DNA of 64,000 bases, from assembly GCF_031202265.1 (NCBI RefSeq), contig NZ_CP100604.1, positions 6,616,501 to 6,680,500 of the forward strand, written 5' to 3'. Position 1 is the stretch's first letter. Each line of letters begins with the position of its first letter. Positions 36,740 through 45,613 of this stretch are shown piece after piece. The notes under the pieces are model-generated. The model was given only the letters and a program-made list of their open reading frames with translations. It was not told where the DNA came from and ran no database searches. The DNA is from Bradyrhizobium sp. Ash2021. GTDB taxonomy: Bacteria > Pseudomonadota > Alphaproteobacteria > Rhizobiales > Xanthobacteraceae. Made by a program: the position numbers and the translations under genes.

Positions 36740-37605
36740 GCCGTGCGCGCTCCGGTGAACCCTTGCGGCCGGATCATCAGGAGCACGATGAGGGCGAGGA
36801 ATGCGATCGCGTCGCGATCGAGCCAGGCGCCAATAAAGATGGTGCCATAAGCTTCGACTAGGCCCAGCACCAGGCTTGCGATCAGGGTGCCGCGCACGCT
36901 GCCGAGGCCACCGAGAACGATGATGGCGAGCGCCTTGTAGCTCACGACGAAACCGATACCGGGGTCGACCAGATTGTTCAGCTCCGCCACCAGCCCGCCG
37001 GCGACCGCCGCCAGCGCCGATCCAACCGCAAAATTGAGATAGCGGACCTTGATTGGATCGATCCCGAAACTCGCGGCGATCTGCGGCCTGGAGACGGTGG
37101 CGCGCCAGCCGATTCCGATCCGGGTTCGCGTCGTGAACAGATGCAGCCCGGTGAACACCACGGCGGCCGTCATCACGATCGCGATCTGCACCGCGCTGAC
37201 GGTGACGCCGGAAAAATTGAAGGTCGTAAAAGCGAAAGCGTTCCGGTGAAACGTAATGCCCTGTTCGCCGAACACGATGCGGAATGCGTCCTGCATCAAG
37301 ACCAGCAATCCGACCGAAGCGATCATGGGGACGTCCGGCCGGTATTTCAGCAGCGGCTCGTACAGCAGGCGATAAATCGCGATGCCGAACAGCGGGGTCA
37401 CAATGACGGCCGCGAGAAAGCCGAGCAAGATGCTGCCGGTCGCGTTGCCGACGAGAACCGTTACATAGGCCCCGAGCGCGAATACGGCGGCATGCGCCAC
37501 GTGCAGGATGCGCAGCAGGCCGTACACAAGGGTCAGGCCGACCGACATCATGGCATACATGCAGCCGAAGCTGATGCCGGTTACGGCCAGATCGATGTAG
37601 TACAC
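36736..37605 (-). CDS. branched-chain amino-acid type ABC permease, LivH-like
   Basis: The 289-residue membrane protein starts with the LivH pattern SFGCMYAMMSVGLTLVYGLL and has the conserved RATVSRPQIAASFGID loop that contacts the ATPase. GLGSVRGTLIASLVLGLVEA is the late helix pair. It is the first permease of the operon, 59 bases downstream of the binding-protein gene. Confidence 0.93.
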   Translation of the reverse strand: MYYIDLAVTGISFGCMYAMMSVGLTLVYGLLRILHVAHAAVFALGAYVTVLVGNATGSILLGFLAAVIVTPLFGIAIYRLLYEPLLKYRPDVPMIASVGLLVLMQDAFRIVFGEQGITFHRNAFAFTTFNFSGVTVSAVQIAIVMTAAVVFTGLHLFTTRTRIGIGWRATVSRPQIAASFGIDPIKVRYLNFAVGSALAAVAGGLVAELNNLVDPGIGFVVSYKALAIIVLGGLGSVRGTLIASLVLGLVEAYGTIFIGAWLDRDAIAFLALIVLLMIRPQGFTGARTA

Positions 37606-37664
37606 CGGATTATCCTTTGCCGCGGGTGGCGCAAGCCGTCTCTGCCGTCGCCACCCGCATCCGT

Positions 37665-38849
37665 CTATTTCTCGGGCGGCGCGAAGGCGGCGAGGTCGGT
37701 GATCACGCCTGCCGGTGTGAACTTGCCGTCCTTGATCACGTTGACGCTGATCGGCATCACGATCTCATGCAGGCTGTTGAAGCCGTTGAGATTGCCCTCC
37801 AGCATCGGGAAGTCCTTGGTCGCCGCGAGCGCATCGCGCACCTTGGCCGGATCGGCGCTGTTGGCGCGCTTGATGCCGTCGGCCATCAGCTTCACCGCCG
37901 AGTAAGTTACGGCGGCGACCCCCTCCGGCGAATAGCCGGCGCGGTTCTTGAATTCGGTGAAGAACTTCTGCAGCGTCGCGTCCTTCCGGTCGCGGTCGAA
38001 GCTGTCCATGATGTAGGTCCCTTCGGCGGCCGGCCCGGCGATCTCGACGAACTTCTCGGAATCGAACGCCTGCGAGCCGACGATCGGCACGGTGATGCCG
38101 GCGGCGCGGAGCTGGGCAACCAGCGGACCGGCGGTGAAGAAGTAGCCGGTCGCGTAGACCGCGTCTGGATTGTCTCGCTTCACGCTTGCGACGATTGAGC
38201 CGAACTGGCGGTCCTTGAGCGAATAGCTATATTTGTTGAGGACCTCGATGCCGTATTTGCCGGACGCCTCCAAGAATCCGTCCATCGTCGCCTGCCCGTA
38301 ATCATTATCCATCGTGATGGTGGATACTTTTTTGATTCCGAGGTTCTTGCCGATGTAAAGCGCGGTCGCCGCGCCCTGGGGCGGACCGAGATGGACGAGG
38401 CGAAACATGTAGTCTCCGGCGCGGGTGATGTCTGGATGCACGCCGTAGGCCGAAATCATGACGACGCCGGCTTTCTGGAACACCGGTGCCGCCGCGCGGC
38501 CCGACGCCGAATAGCTGCCATTGACCACCAGCTTGACGCTGTCTTCGCCGATCAATTTGTTGGCGGTGAAGATCGCCTGGTCGGATTTGGCCTGGTCGTC
38601 ATAGGTGACGAGTTCGACTTTCTGGCCGAGCACCCCGCCGGCGGCGTTGATGTCCTCGACCGCCATGGTGGCTGCGATCTGCGCCGATTTGCCGTCGGTC
38701 GCCGAGGGTCCCGTCAGCGGCACCTGGAAGCCGATCTTGATGTCGGCGTGCGCCGGCATCACTGCGGCAAGCCCAAGGATCAGGACGCCGGTGAAACCGA
38801 TAACCAATTTCCTGTTCCGCGCCGGCGTTTTGGGGTTCTGGTTCAACAT
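37665..38849 (-). CDS. branched-chain amino-acid type ABC substrate-binding protein
   Basis: This 394-residue periplasmic protein has a signal peptide (KLVIGFTGVLILGLAAVMPAHA, cut near residue 36) followed by IKIGFQVPLTGPSATDGKSA and INAAGGVLGQKVELVTYDDQ, the LivK/AmiC-type opening. The ligand loop VVNGSYSASGRAAAPVFQKA is present. GGAG precedes the start. It lies 40 bases after the UbiD-like gene and heads the importer genes, so the decarboxylase and importer share one transcript. The ligand is unknown; an imidazole or thiohydantoin compound is a context-based guess. Confidence 0.93.
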   Translation of the reverse strand: MLNQNPKTPARNRKLVIGFTGVLILGLAAVMPAHADIKIGFQVPLTGPSATDGKSAQIAATMAVEDINAAGGVLGQKVELVTYDDQAKSDQAIFTANKLIGEDSVKLVVNGSYSASGRAAAPVFQKAGVVMISAYGVHPDITRAGDYMFRLVHLGPPQGAATALYIGKNLGIKKVSTITMDNDYGQATMDGFLEASGKYGIEVLNKYSYSLKDRQFGSIVASVKRDNPDAVYATGYFFTAGPLVAQLRAAGITVPIVGSQAFDSEKFVEIAGPAAEGTYIMDSFDRDRKDATLQKFFTEFKNRAGYSPEGVAAVTYSAVKLMADGIKRANSADPAKVRDALAATKDFPMLEGNLNGFNSLHEIVMPISVNVIKDGKFTPAGVITDLAAFAPPEK

Positions 38850-38889
38850 GGCTTTCTCCAGTGAAAGGGTATTGGTCTCGTCACGCAGC

Positions 38890-40401
38890 CTAGGCAAGCC
38901 GATTTTCGCGCAGTATTTCGCGGGCACGCGCCAGCGCCGACTGCGGCGGCCGCGCCAATTCCCAGTCGGGCCGGTCGTCCTCTTTGCGCGTCGCATCGAT
39001 GCCGAGCTTGCCGATAGTGCCTCCGCGTTCGAGCGGCTCGGAACGATCGGCGCGAACGCCGGGGATGATGACAAAATCGCGTTCCGGCTTGCTACGCGTC
39101 GCCTGCGCCCATTCCACTTCAAGCGGATCCCAGGGATCGATGTCGTCATCGACCATGATCACCTGCTTGATCAGGTTGACGGCAGCCCAGACGGCGAACA
39201 TCGCCTTGCGTGCCTCGCCCGGACGCGGCGCGTGCAGCGCGACCACGGCATGCAGGCGGCCAGCCCCGCCGAGGCCGACGGCCACATTGGAAACCGAGGA
39301 GACGGCACCGCGGATGGCGCGCGCCAGGCCGGCAGCGATCGCGACGCCGCCAAGCAGGCAATGCTCGCGATGGTAACCCGGCAGGATGATCTGGAAGATT
39401 GAGTCCCGGCGGCGGGTCAATCGCGAAAACGTCGCGACGACACCGGCGCCGTAATTTTCATACATACCGTGGAATTCGCTGACCGGTCCCTCGGTGAAGG
39501 GTTCACCGGCATCGAGGCTGCCCTCCAGCACGCATTCGCAATGCGCCGGGACCAGAAGACCGGACCCGGCGCAGCGCACCACTTCGAGCGGCTCCCCCAG
39601 CAGCGCGCCGGCGATCGGAAGTTCATCCTCGCCAAGCCCGAGATAAAGACAGGCCGCCACCAGAACCGCGGGATGATTTCCAACGCAGACCGCGATATCC
39701 AGTTTTTCGCCGCGTGCGTGAGCCGCCCGCGCCAAAACCGCGAGATGGTGGTTGGGCGCGATGCCGACGAAGGCGCGGTTCCCACCCAGCGGCATCAAGC
39801 GCGCGATCGACAGGTTGGTGTGGCCGGTGACCCGGTCCTTCGCGACGATGGCGCCGGCTGTGACATAAGCCCCGCCCTCCTTTTCGAAGAAGCGCGGGAT
39901 CGGCAATTCGTCCGCCAGCGACGGACCCGCAATGATCTCCTGCTGGCAGGGACCGGACGGCAGCACGCGATGTGATAGAGGCTTTTCGATCGCCGCCAGC
40001 AACGACGCCTGAATTTGGTCGACGGTGGTGCCCAGTCCGAGGGCAAACCGTGGCAGTGAATTAAGCAGATTGCCTACCACCGGCATCGTAACTGCGCCGG
40101 AAGCGGCTTCGACATTGGTAAAATGCAGCGCCGGGCCGCTGTCGATCTCCGCAAGGCACCCGGCAATTTCATAGTCCAGCTGTATCGGCTGTGCGATCGA
40201 CGCGAGTTCGCCGGCCCCGCGCAGGGCGGACAGGAAGGCGCGCATCGACTGGCGGGAATGCGTCGCCTCGCTGTTGATGGCATCTTTGGCGTGCACGTCT
40301 GCCTGACCCCCGCGAAACATATCTGCGAGCAACCCCGGATTCGTCGATCCGGAAGCGGATTGCCGCATCAGGATCATATCGACCATTGCGGCCCGGTCCA
40401 T
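38890..40401 (-). CDS. UbiD family prenyl-FMN-dependent decarboxylase
   Basis: About 503 residues match UbiD: FLSALRGAGELASIAQPIQL at the N-terminus, GGAYVTAGAIVAKDRVTGHT with the metal/prFMN region, NLSIARLMPLGGNRAFVGIA, CVLEGSLDAGEPFTEGPVSE, and the C-terminal VIMVDDDIDPWDPLEVEWA. UbiD proteins decarboxylate or carboxylate aromatic and alpha,beta-unsaturated acids with prenylated FMN supplied by UbiX (18429-19046). Two starts are possible, 40401 and 40245; the inner one matches the usual N-terminus better but lacks a ribosome-binding site. It is the first gene of the operon, divergent from the LysR gene by about 97 bases. Confidence 0.88.
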   Translation of the reverse strand: MDRAAMVDMILMRQSASGSTNPGLLADMFRGGQADVHAKDAINSEATHSRQSMRAFLSALRGAGELASIAQPIQLDYEIAGCLAEIDSGPALHFTNVEAASGAVTMPVVGNLLNSLPRFALGLGTTVDQIQASLLAAIEKPLSHRVLPSGPCQQEIIAGPSLADELPIPRFFEKEGGAYVTAGAIVAKDRVTGHTNLSIARLMPLGGNRAFVGIAPNHHLAVLARAAHARGEKLDIAVCVGNHPAVLVAACLYLGLGEDELPIAGALLGEPLEVVRCAGSGLLVPAHCECVLEGSLDAGEPFTEGPVSEFHGMYENYGAGVVATFSRLTRRRDSIFQIILPGYHREHCLLGGVAIAAGLARAIRGAVSSVSNVAVGLGGAGRLHAVVALHAPRPGEARKAMFAVWAAVNLIKQVIMVDDDIDPWDPLEVEWAQATRSKPERDFVIIPGVRADRSEPLERGGTIGKLGIDATRKEDDRPDWELARPPQSALARAREILRENRLA

Positions 40402-40498
40402 GTCTACCTGCGGCGAATCAGGGCATAGGCAAAAACGAAAGGCCTGGTGACGAAGCGACGCGCAGGGAATATGATGTGCCACAACCCCGCGAGATCCA

Positions 40499-42343
40499 AT
40501 GGTCGAACTGCGCACCCTGGCCTATTTCGCGACCGCTTGCCGATCCGGCAGTTTTACCCAGGCCGCGGCGGATCTCGGCATCGCGGCATCGACGCTCAGC
40601 ACCACCATGAAGGCGCTCGAACGCGACGTCGGCCTCTCCCTTTTCCGGCGGATCAACAACAACCTTTATCCCACCGACTCGGCGCGGGCGTTGATACGCA
40701 GCGCAGATCCCTTGCTGATGGCTGAGCTGTTCGCCCGCCGCTGGGTCGCAGCACCGGCGAAAGCGAGGCTTAGACGCCTGACCGTCGAGGCCGGCCTCAG
40801 TTTCACCATCGGCGGACTGAGCAAGGCGATTCGTTACGCCGTCGACCGAATGGGTGTTGAGCGTCCTGACGTTTTCGTCGATCCGCTATGGGCCGACGAA
40901 AAGGATATTCCGCATCTCGGCGGCATGGCTGAGGAATGGGACGACGGAAAATCCAGCCGCATCACCCTGGCCTTGGATGATGAAAGTCCGCGGGCGTCGA
41001 AGCGGGCCACGACGCTGCTGTCGGATCGATGGGTGTTCGCCTGCCGGATGCCTGCGGGCACCCCGCATTATCCGAAGGCGGCCGATCTGGCGGCAGGCCG
41101 GCTGGTGGTGCCGTTGCTGTCGCCGCCTTTGATCGAGCAGGCCGAACGCTATTTCAGCCAGCACAGGATCAGCGGCGTGCGGTTTCTCGGCGATCATCCG
41201 GGTGATCTGCCGCGGATTATGGATGATTATCCGGACGCAGCCCTATTTGTGCCCGAGACGCTGGTTTCTCCGCGGCTCGGATTGCTCAACGTCGCAGCGG
41301 TCGTTCCGGAAAAACCGCTGACGACGAAGATCATCGCCCGCGCGGCGGAGCCGGACGCCGTGACGGCATTGTTCGTGCGCCATTTGCGGCGCGCACTGAC
41401 GGAGACCAAGCCATCTCGCGCCGAACGTCCCGTCGTCAGCCTGCGGCAAATTCGCTATTTTAACCTGGTGCAGCGGCTTCGGCGTGTGTCCGCCGCGGCG
41501 CGCGGCGCCAATATCAGCCAACCCGCGCTCAGCGAACAGATCCACAAGCTGGAAGCGTCCCTGGGCGGCGCGCTGTTCGAGCGGCATGGCGACGGCATGA
41601 TACCGACCGACAAGGGAGAGCGATTCGATCGGATGGCGAGGCTGATCGAAGCCCGGTTCCGGCAACTTTCCACCGGTGATGCCGCTGCCGCGGCGGCGCA
41701 GAGCCGACGGATCGCCTTGGGAATTTTGCCGTCGGTCAACCAGCACGGCTTCCTCGTCAACCGGATCACAGAGGCCATGCTGGACGTCCAGGCGCGCCAT
41801 CCAGCCCTGAAACTTGTGATCCGGGAGGCGCCGAACGGCACGCTGCAGGACTGGGTGATACGCGGTCTGGTCGGCGTGGCGATCGTTGAAACCGTATTGC
41901 CGCAAATGCCGCGTCTGCCGCTCGGCTCATCCGAACGGCTGGCGGCGATCGTCCACACCCGTCACGACCTGCTGCCCCCGGGTCCGGTGACGCTCGCCAA
42001 CCTCGCCCGGCTGCAACTCGCGTTGCCGACCAACCGCTTCGGGTTGCGCCAGCTACTCGACGACGCGGCCGAACAGCACGACGTCCGGCTGCGGCCCTAC
42101 ATGGAGATCGACGCGCTGCCGATGGCGGTGGCGATCCTGGCGCGGCTGCCGGTGTGCACGGTGCTGCCGGCGTCGGCGGTGGAACGCGAAATCGCCGCCG
42201 GCGACCTCGCCGCCCACCCGATCATCGAGCCTACGATTTCGCGGCGGTTGTTCGTGATCTATTCCGGCGAGCGCACCCTGAGCGAATCCGAACGCGGCCT
42301 GGTCAACTCGCTGCGAAGGAAATTGTCGGAGCCGGCCAAGTGA
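40499..42343 (+). CDS. double-length LysR-type regulator with two HTH and two effector domains
   Basis: This 614-residue protein contains two full LysR units in one frame. The first (residues about 1-305) starts LRTLAYFATACRSGSFTQAA with LGIAASTLSTTMKALERDVG as its helix-turn-helix. The second (about 315-614) starts VSLRQIRYFNLVQRLRRVSA with ANISQPALSEQIHKLEASLG. Each is followed by an effector-binding domain, the second ending RRLFVIYSGERTLSESERG. Ordinary LysR regulators are about 300 residues and act as tetramers; a covalent tandem could form a preset dimer or respond to two ligands. It is divergent from the UbiD-led operon. Confidence 0.9.
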   Translation: MVELRTLAYFATACRSGSFTQAAADLGIAASTLSTTMKALERDVGLSLFRRINNNLYPTDSARALIRSADPLLMAELFARRWVAAPAKARLRRLTVEAGLSFTIGGLSKAIRYAVDRMGVERPDVFVDPLWADEKDIPHLGGMAEEWDDGKSSRITLALDDESPRASKRATTLLSDRWVFACRMPAGTPHYPKAADLAAGRLVVPLLSPPLIEQAERYFSQHRISGVRFLGDHPGDLPRIMDDYPDAALFVPETLVSPRLGLLNVAAVVPEKPLTTKIIARAAEPDAVTALFVRHLRRALTETKPSRAERPVVSLRQIRYFNLVQRLRRVSAAARGANISQPALSEQIHKLEASLGGALFERHGDGMIPTDKGERFDRMARLIEARFRQLSTGDAAAAAAQSRRIALGILPSVNQHGFLVNRITEAMLDVQARHPALKLVIREAPNGTLQDWVIRGLVGVAIVETVLPQMPRLPLGSSERLAAIVHTRHDLLPPGPVTLANLARLQLALPTNRFGLRQLLDDAAEQHDVRLRPYMEIDALPMAVAILARLPVCTVLPASAVEREIAAGDLAAHPIIEPTISRRLFVIYSGERTLSESERGLVNSLRRKLSEPAK

Positions 42344-42383
42344 GCTGATGCCCTCTTCTAAGAGGCTTCGAGGAATTGCGCTG

Positions 42384-43664
42384 TCATGCGGCTTCACCAC
42401 CACGGCTTCGCGGCAAGGACTGATCGAGCGCCCTGACCGCCTGATAAATGACCGCCGCGCCGGCTGCGATTGCCTCGCGGTCCGCCCATTCCTCCGGGGC
42501 GTGGCTCTTGCCCTTGCGGCAGGGTACAAAGACCATCGCCGACGGCGCGATCCGGCTCATGAACGCCGCATCGTGGCCGGCGCCGCTCGGCAGGTCCATT
42601 TCACCAAGACCGAGATCATGCGCGCACTGCCGCAAGGCGGCGCGCAGATCCGGATCGCAGGCGACCGGAGGGCCATCCGACAAGGTTTCGAATTTGGGGC
42701 GCGTCACCTTAGCCGCTGCGGCATGGGCCGCGCTCTCGCGGTCGATGGTGCCGACGAAACGCGCCGTCAATTCCGGATTGGTGGTGCGTGCATCGATGAC
42801 CAGCCGGCAGCGCCCCGGCACGATGTTCGAGGCAGAAGGCTCAACCGTCAGGATGCCGACCGTGGCGACAAAATAATCCTCGCCCTCGGCGGCGAGCTGC
42901 TCGGCGGCGCGCCGAACCGCCTCGACGGTGTTGGCGGCCGCCGCCAGCGCATCGTGGCGCAGCGCCATCGGCGTCGTACCGGCATGATCGGCTTCGCCCT
43001 GGAATACAATTTCGATACGGCGGATGCCGACGATCGATGTGACCACACCGACATCGAGCGACCGCGATTCCAGTACGATGCCTTGCTCGATGTGCAACTC
43101 CAGAAAGGCGCTAATATCATTGCGCTTGGCCTCGATGAGCCGATCAGGATTTCCACCGACCCGTCGCAAGGCGTCACGCAATGTTTCGCCGCCGGGCTCG
43201 GTGAGATCGAGCATCTTGCCATCCAGCGATCCCGTCATGCCCCGGCTGCCAATGCATGACAGGCCGTATTCGCTGGGCTCTTCGGCGAGAAAATCGATGA
43301 TTTCGATGGTGTGATCCAGCCGCGTGCCGGACTGCCGCAGCGCGCGCACGATTTCGAGCCCCGTCGCCACCCCGGCGATGCCGTCGAAGCGTCCGCCCGA
43401 CGGGACGGTGTCGCTATGGGAGCCGATCGCGATGATGCCGAGTTCGGGATTGTTGCCCTCGATCCGGCCGATCAGATTGCCCGCCGTATCGATCCGGGTT
43501 GTCAGTCCCGCCTCTGCCAAGCGCTGCGCGAGCCAGGCGCGGCCTTCGAGAAACAACGCCGTGAACGAGCGCCGGGTGTAAGGCCGCGCCGGATCGGTAA
43601 TGTCGGCCAGCGCCATCACATCCGCCCAAAGGCGATCGGCGTCGAGCGGAAGATTTGTTTTCAT
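42384..43664 (-). CDS. M20-family Zn amidohydrolase, N-carbamoyl-L-amino-acid hydrolase/allantoate amidohydrolase type
   Basis: The 426-residue protein has complete metal motifs: IAIGSHSDTVPSGGRFDGIA (H and D ligands), IDFLAEEPSEYGLSCIGSRG (E-E pair), FLELHIEQGIVLES and LPSGAGHDAAFMSRI with the last histidine. The family cleaves N-carbamoyl amino acids to amino acid, ammonia and CO2, or allantoate. It begins 12 bases after the hydantoinase-like gene. If the hydantoinase yields N-carbamoyl-glutamate, this enzyme would produce glutamate. Substrate is inferred. Confidence 0.9.
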   Translation of the reverse strand: MKTNLPLDADRLWADVMALADITDPARPYTRRSFTALFLEGRAWLAQRLAEAGLTTRIDTAGNLIGRIEGNNPELGIIAIGSHSDTVPSGGRFDGIAGVATGLEIVRALRQSGTRLDHTIEIIDFLAEEPSEYGLSCIGSRGMTGSLDGKMLDLTEPGGETLRDALRRVGGNPDRLIEAKRNDISAFLELHIEQGIVLESRSLDVGVVTSIVGIRRIEIVFQGEADHAGTTPMALRHDALAAAANTVEAVRRAAEQLAAEGEDYFVATVGILTVEPSASNIVPGRCRLVIDARTTNPELTARFVGTIDRESAAHAAAAKVTRPKFETLSDGPPVACDPDLRAALRQCAHDLGLGEMDLPSGAGHDAAFMSRIAPSAMVFVPCRKGKSHAPEEWADREAIAAGAAVIYQAVRALDQSLPRSRGGEAA

Positions 43665-43676
43665 CGGATCCCGTGA

Positions 43677-45029
43677 TTAGTGGGCGCGAAGCGGGCTGAC
43701 AAAGCGGCCCTTGCCGGGTTCGGCCAGCACACGCCCGTCGGCGGCAACGCAGTCGCCCCGCAGATAGGTCTCGACCGCACGGAAGGGCAACTCAATTCCG
43801 TCATACGGGCTCCAGGACACGAAGTTATTCCCGCTGGCCGCCGAATTGTAACGATAAGGGTCGCGGCGCATCAACACGATGTCCGCATCGCGGCCGACCT
43901 CCAGCGCGCCCTTGACATGCGTGATCCGGAACAGCGCAGCGGGATTGTGGGCCATCAGCCGCGCGGCATGGGTCAGGGAAAGCTTGCGCTCGTCCAGTCC
44001 TTTCAGCAGCAGCGCGTACAGGGCTTCGAGGCCCGGAATTCCCGAAGCATTCTTCAGCATGTTCGGATCGGTCTTGCGATCCTCCGACCAGCTCACGTGA
44101 TCGGTCGAGACGATCGTGACATTGCCTGCGTCGAGATGACGCCACAATGCCTCGACCTCGTGACGCGGCCGCAGCGGCGGATTGATCTTGGCCTTGCCGC
44201 CGAGCCGGCGAACGTCGTTGTCTTCGTCGAGCGTAAGGTAGTGCACGCAGGCCTCTATCGTCGCGCCATGGCCCTGCGCGCGGTAGGCGGCGGCCAGTTC
44301 ATAGCCGCGGCCGATGGAGCTGTGGACGATATGCACCGGGCAGCCGGCGCCCGCGCCGAGTTCGAACACTTCAGCGGTCGCCAGCGCCTCGGAGATCGGC
44401 GGCCTCGACAAGCCGTGCGCGGTATAGTCGGTAATGCCCCTGGCCTCGACCTCCGCCATGAAGGCGCGGACCATCTCGTCGTTCTCATTGTGGATGCCGG
44501 CGATCAGCCCTCTTTTGCCGACGGCGCAGAAGCTTTGGTAGAGCATGTGCGGCGGGATGCGCGGAAACCGCTTTGGGTGCGTGCCGAAGGTCGAAAACTT
44601 GAACGCGGCGGCGCCGGCCTCAACGAGTTCATCGACCCGCGCCGGCCCCTCCTCCGGATCGATGGTCGCATAAAGCGCGAAATCCACGCGCGCCTGCGCG
44701 GCCGCCTCTTTGGCCTTGGTACTAAACCGCTCGGCCGTCGCGATCAGGCAGTTGTCATCGTAGGGCATGTCGACGATGGTCGTGACGCCGCCCGCCGCGG
44801 CGCTACGCGTCGACCAGACGAAATCCTCCTGGCCCAACTGACTGCGGCTGTGGACCTGCGCATCGATCGCGCCCGGAAGCACAAAAACCCCGGGGCCACC
44901 GTGCTTTTCGCCGTCGGGCAGACCGCCGGACCCAACCAATTGCACCTTGCCGTCGCCAACCAGAACATAACCGTTGTCGAGGATCCGGTCAGGAAGAACG
45001 ATCGTTCCCGCAAAGACCATGTCTGCCAT
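43677..45029 (-). CDS. cyclic amidohydrolase, hydantoinase/allantoinase/dihydroorotase family
   Basis: The 450-residue amidohydrolase has LPGAIDAQVHSRSQLGQEDF at the metal site, AAAFKFSTFGTHPKRFPRIP with the lysine that is carboxylated in the family, VHIVHSSIGRGYE and IVSTDHVSWSEDRKT with the late histidines and aspartate. The first histidine of the usual HxH is glutamine here (DAQVH). Members open hydantoin, dihydropyrimidine, dihydroorotate or allantoin rings. It forms an operon with the downstream carbamoylase-type gene and lies beside the thiohydantoin desulfurase-like locus, so hydantoin-5-propionate is a good candidate substrate. Confidence 0.88.
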   Translation of the reverse strand: MADMVFAGTIVLPDRILDNGYVLVGDGKVQLVGSGGLPDGEKHGGPGVFVLPGAIDAQVHSRSQLGQEDFVWSTRSAAAGGVTTIVDMPYDDNCLIATAERFSTKAKEAAAQARVDFALYATIDPEEGPARVDELVEAGAAAFKFSTFGTHPKRFPRIPPHMLYQSFCAVGKRGLIAGIHNENDEMVRAFMAEVEARGITDYTAHGLSRPPISEALATAEVFELGAGAGCPVHIVHSSIGRGYELAAAYRAQGHGATIEACVHYLTLDEDNDVRRLGGKAKINPPLRPRHEVEALWRHLDAGNVTIVSTDHVSWSEDRKTDPNMLKNASGIPGLEALYALLLKGLDERKLSLTHAARLMAHNPAALFRITHVKGALEVGRDADIVLMRRDPYRYNSAASGNNFVSWSPYDGIELPFRAVETYLRGDCVAADGRVLAEPGKGRFVSPLRAH

Positions 45030-45435
45030 CGCTGCCCTTTCGTTGCCGGCAATGTCCGCAGCATTACCGCCGCGTCTAACCTATAACGAAGGCCGGACCA
45101 CCTACTAATCCGGTTTGATCAAAGCTACCGATAGGAAAAACTGAAGCTATGCTCGTACACGAGGCCGGGGGGACGCTCGGCGCTTCCTAAGCCGTCGGCC
45201 GGCGGTTAGTGCGAGCACGTAGCTGACTTCGCCGATTTGCCAATTTTTGGGTGGCCAAATAGCACATTGAAACACAATCGGTATTTTTCGCGATTGGCAA
45301 ACCTTCGTGCGCTCGGTCGCTCCAGTCTTGAGCTGGCCCCGGTAGCCGCCGTTTTCGTTCTTGGTGACGTATCCGATTGCAGTCGTGGTCTGTCCTCATC
45401 TGTTGTTCGCGAGGGGCCGATCCCCTGCGATGGCG
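45030..45435. other. intergenic region, no gene recognised
   Basis: About 400 bases upstream of the hydantoinase-like gene. It should contain that gene's promoter. No operator matching the HutC core is present. Short frames in both directions have unlikely residues and no starts, so I call none. Confidence 0.45.
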
Positions 45436-45613
45436 AGACCGTCATGGGGAGCACATCCACCATGTCAACCACCAGGTCGAGAGCAATGATGACGTGCTGC
45501 GCTCTTACTATCATTTGTCGGACCAGCGCGTACCGATCGTATTCGGCCCGGGGCGTCATCCGACGTCAGGGGCAAGATTTCTCTACTTTGAGGGGCCCGA
45601 TGGAATGGTGTTT
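45436..45613 (+). pseudogene. VOC/extradiol-dioxygenase-like gene fragment cut by an IS21 remnant
   Basis: A frame reads HIHHVNHQVESNDDVLRSYY and PIVFGPGRHPTSGARFLYF, then GPDGMVF, the central and C-terminal portion of a vicinal-oxygen-chelate dioxygenase. It stops matching exactly where IS21-type terminal sequence begins (about 45613). The N-terminal half is not recognisable upstream. It is a gene remnant. Confidence 0.7.

Noticed and set aside
40499..42343. Double LysR as two genes merged by a sequencing error
   Set aside because: The halves are joined by about ten in-frame codons with no start or ribosome-binding site for the second half, so one protein is the simplest reading; reads should still be checked.
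45030..45435. Possible regulatory RNA or riboswitch upstream of the hydantoinase-like gene
   Set aside because: I could not trace a conserved fold or known motif in this stretch.
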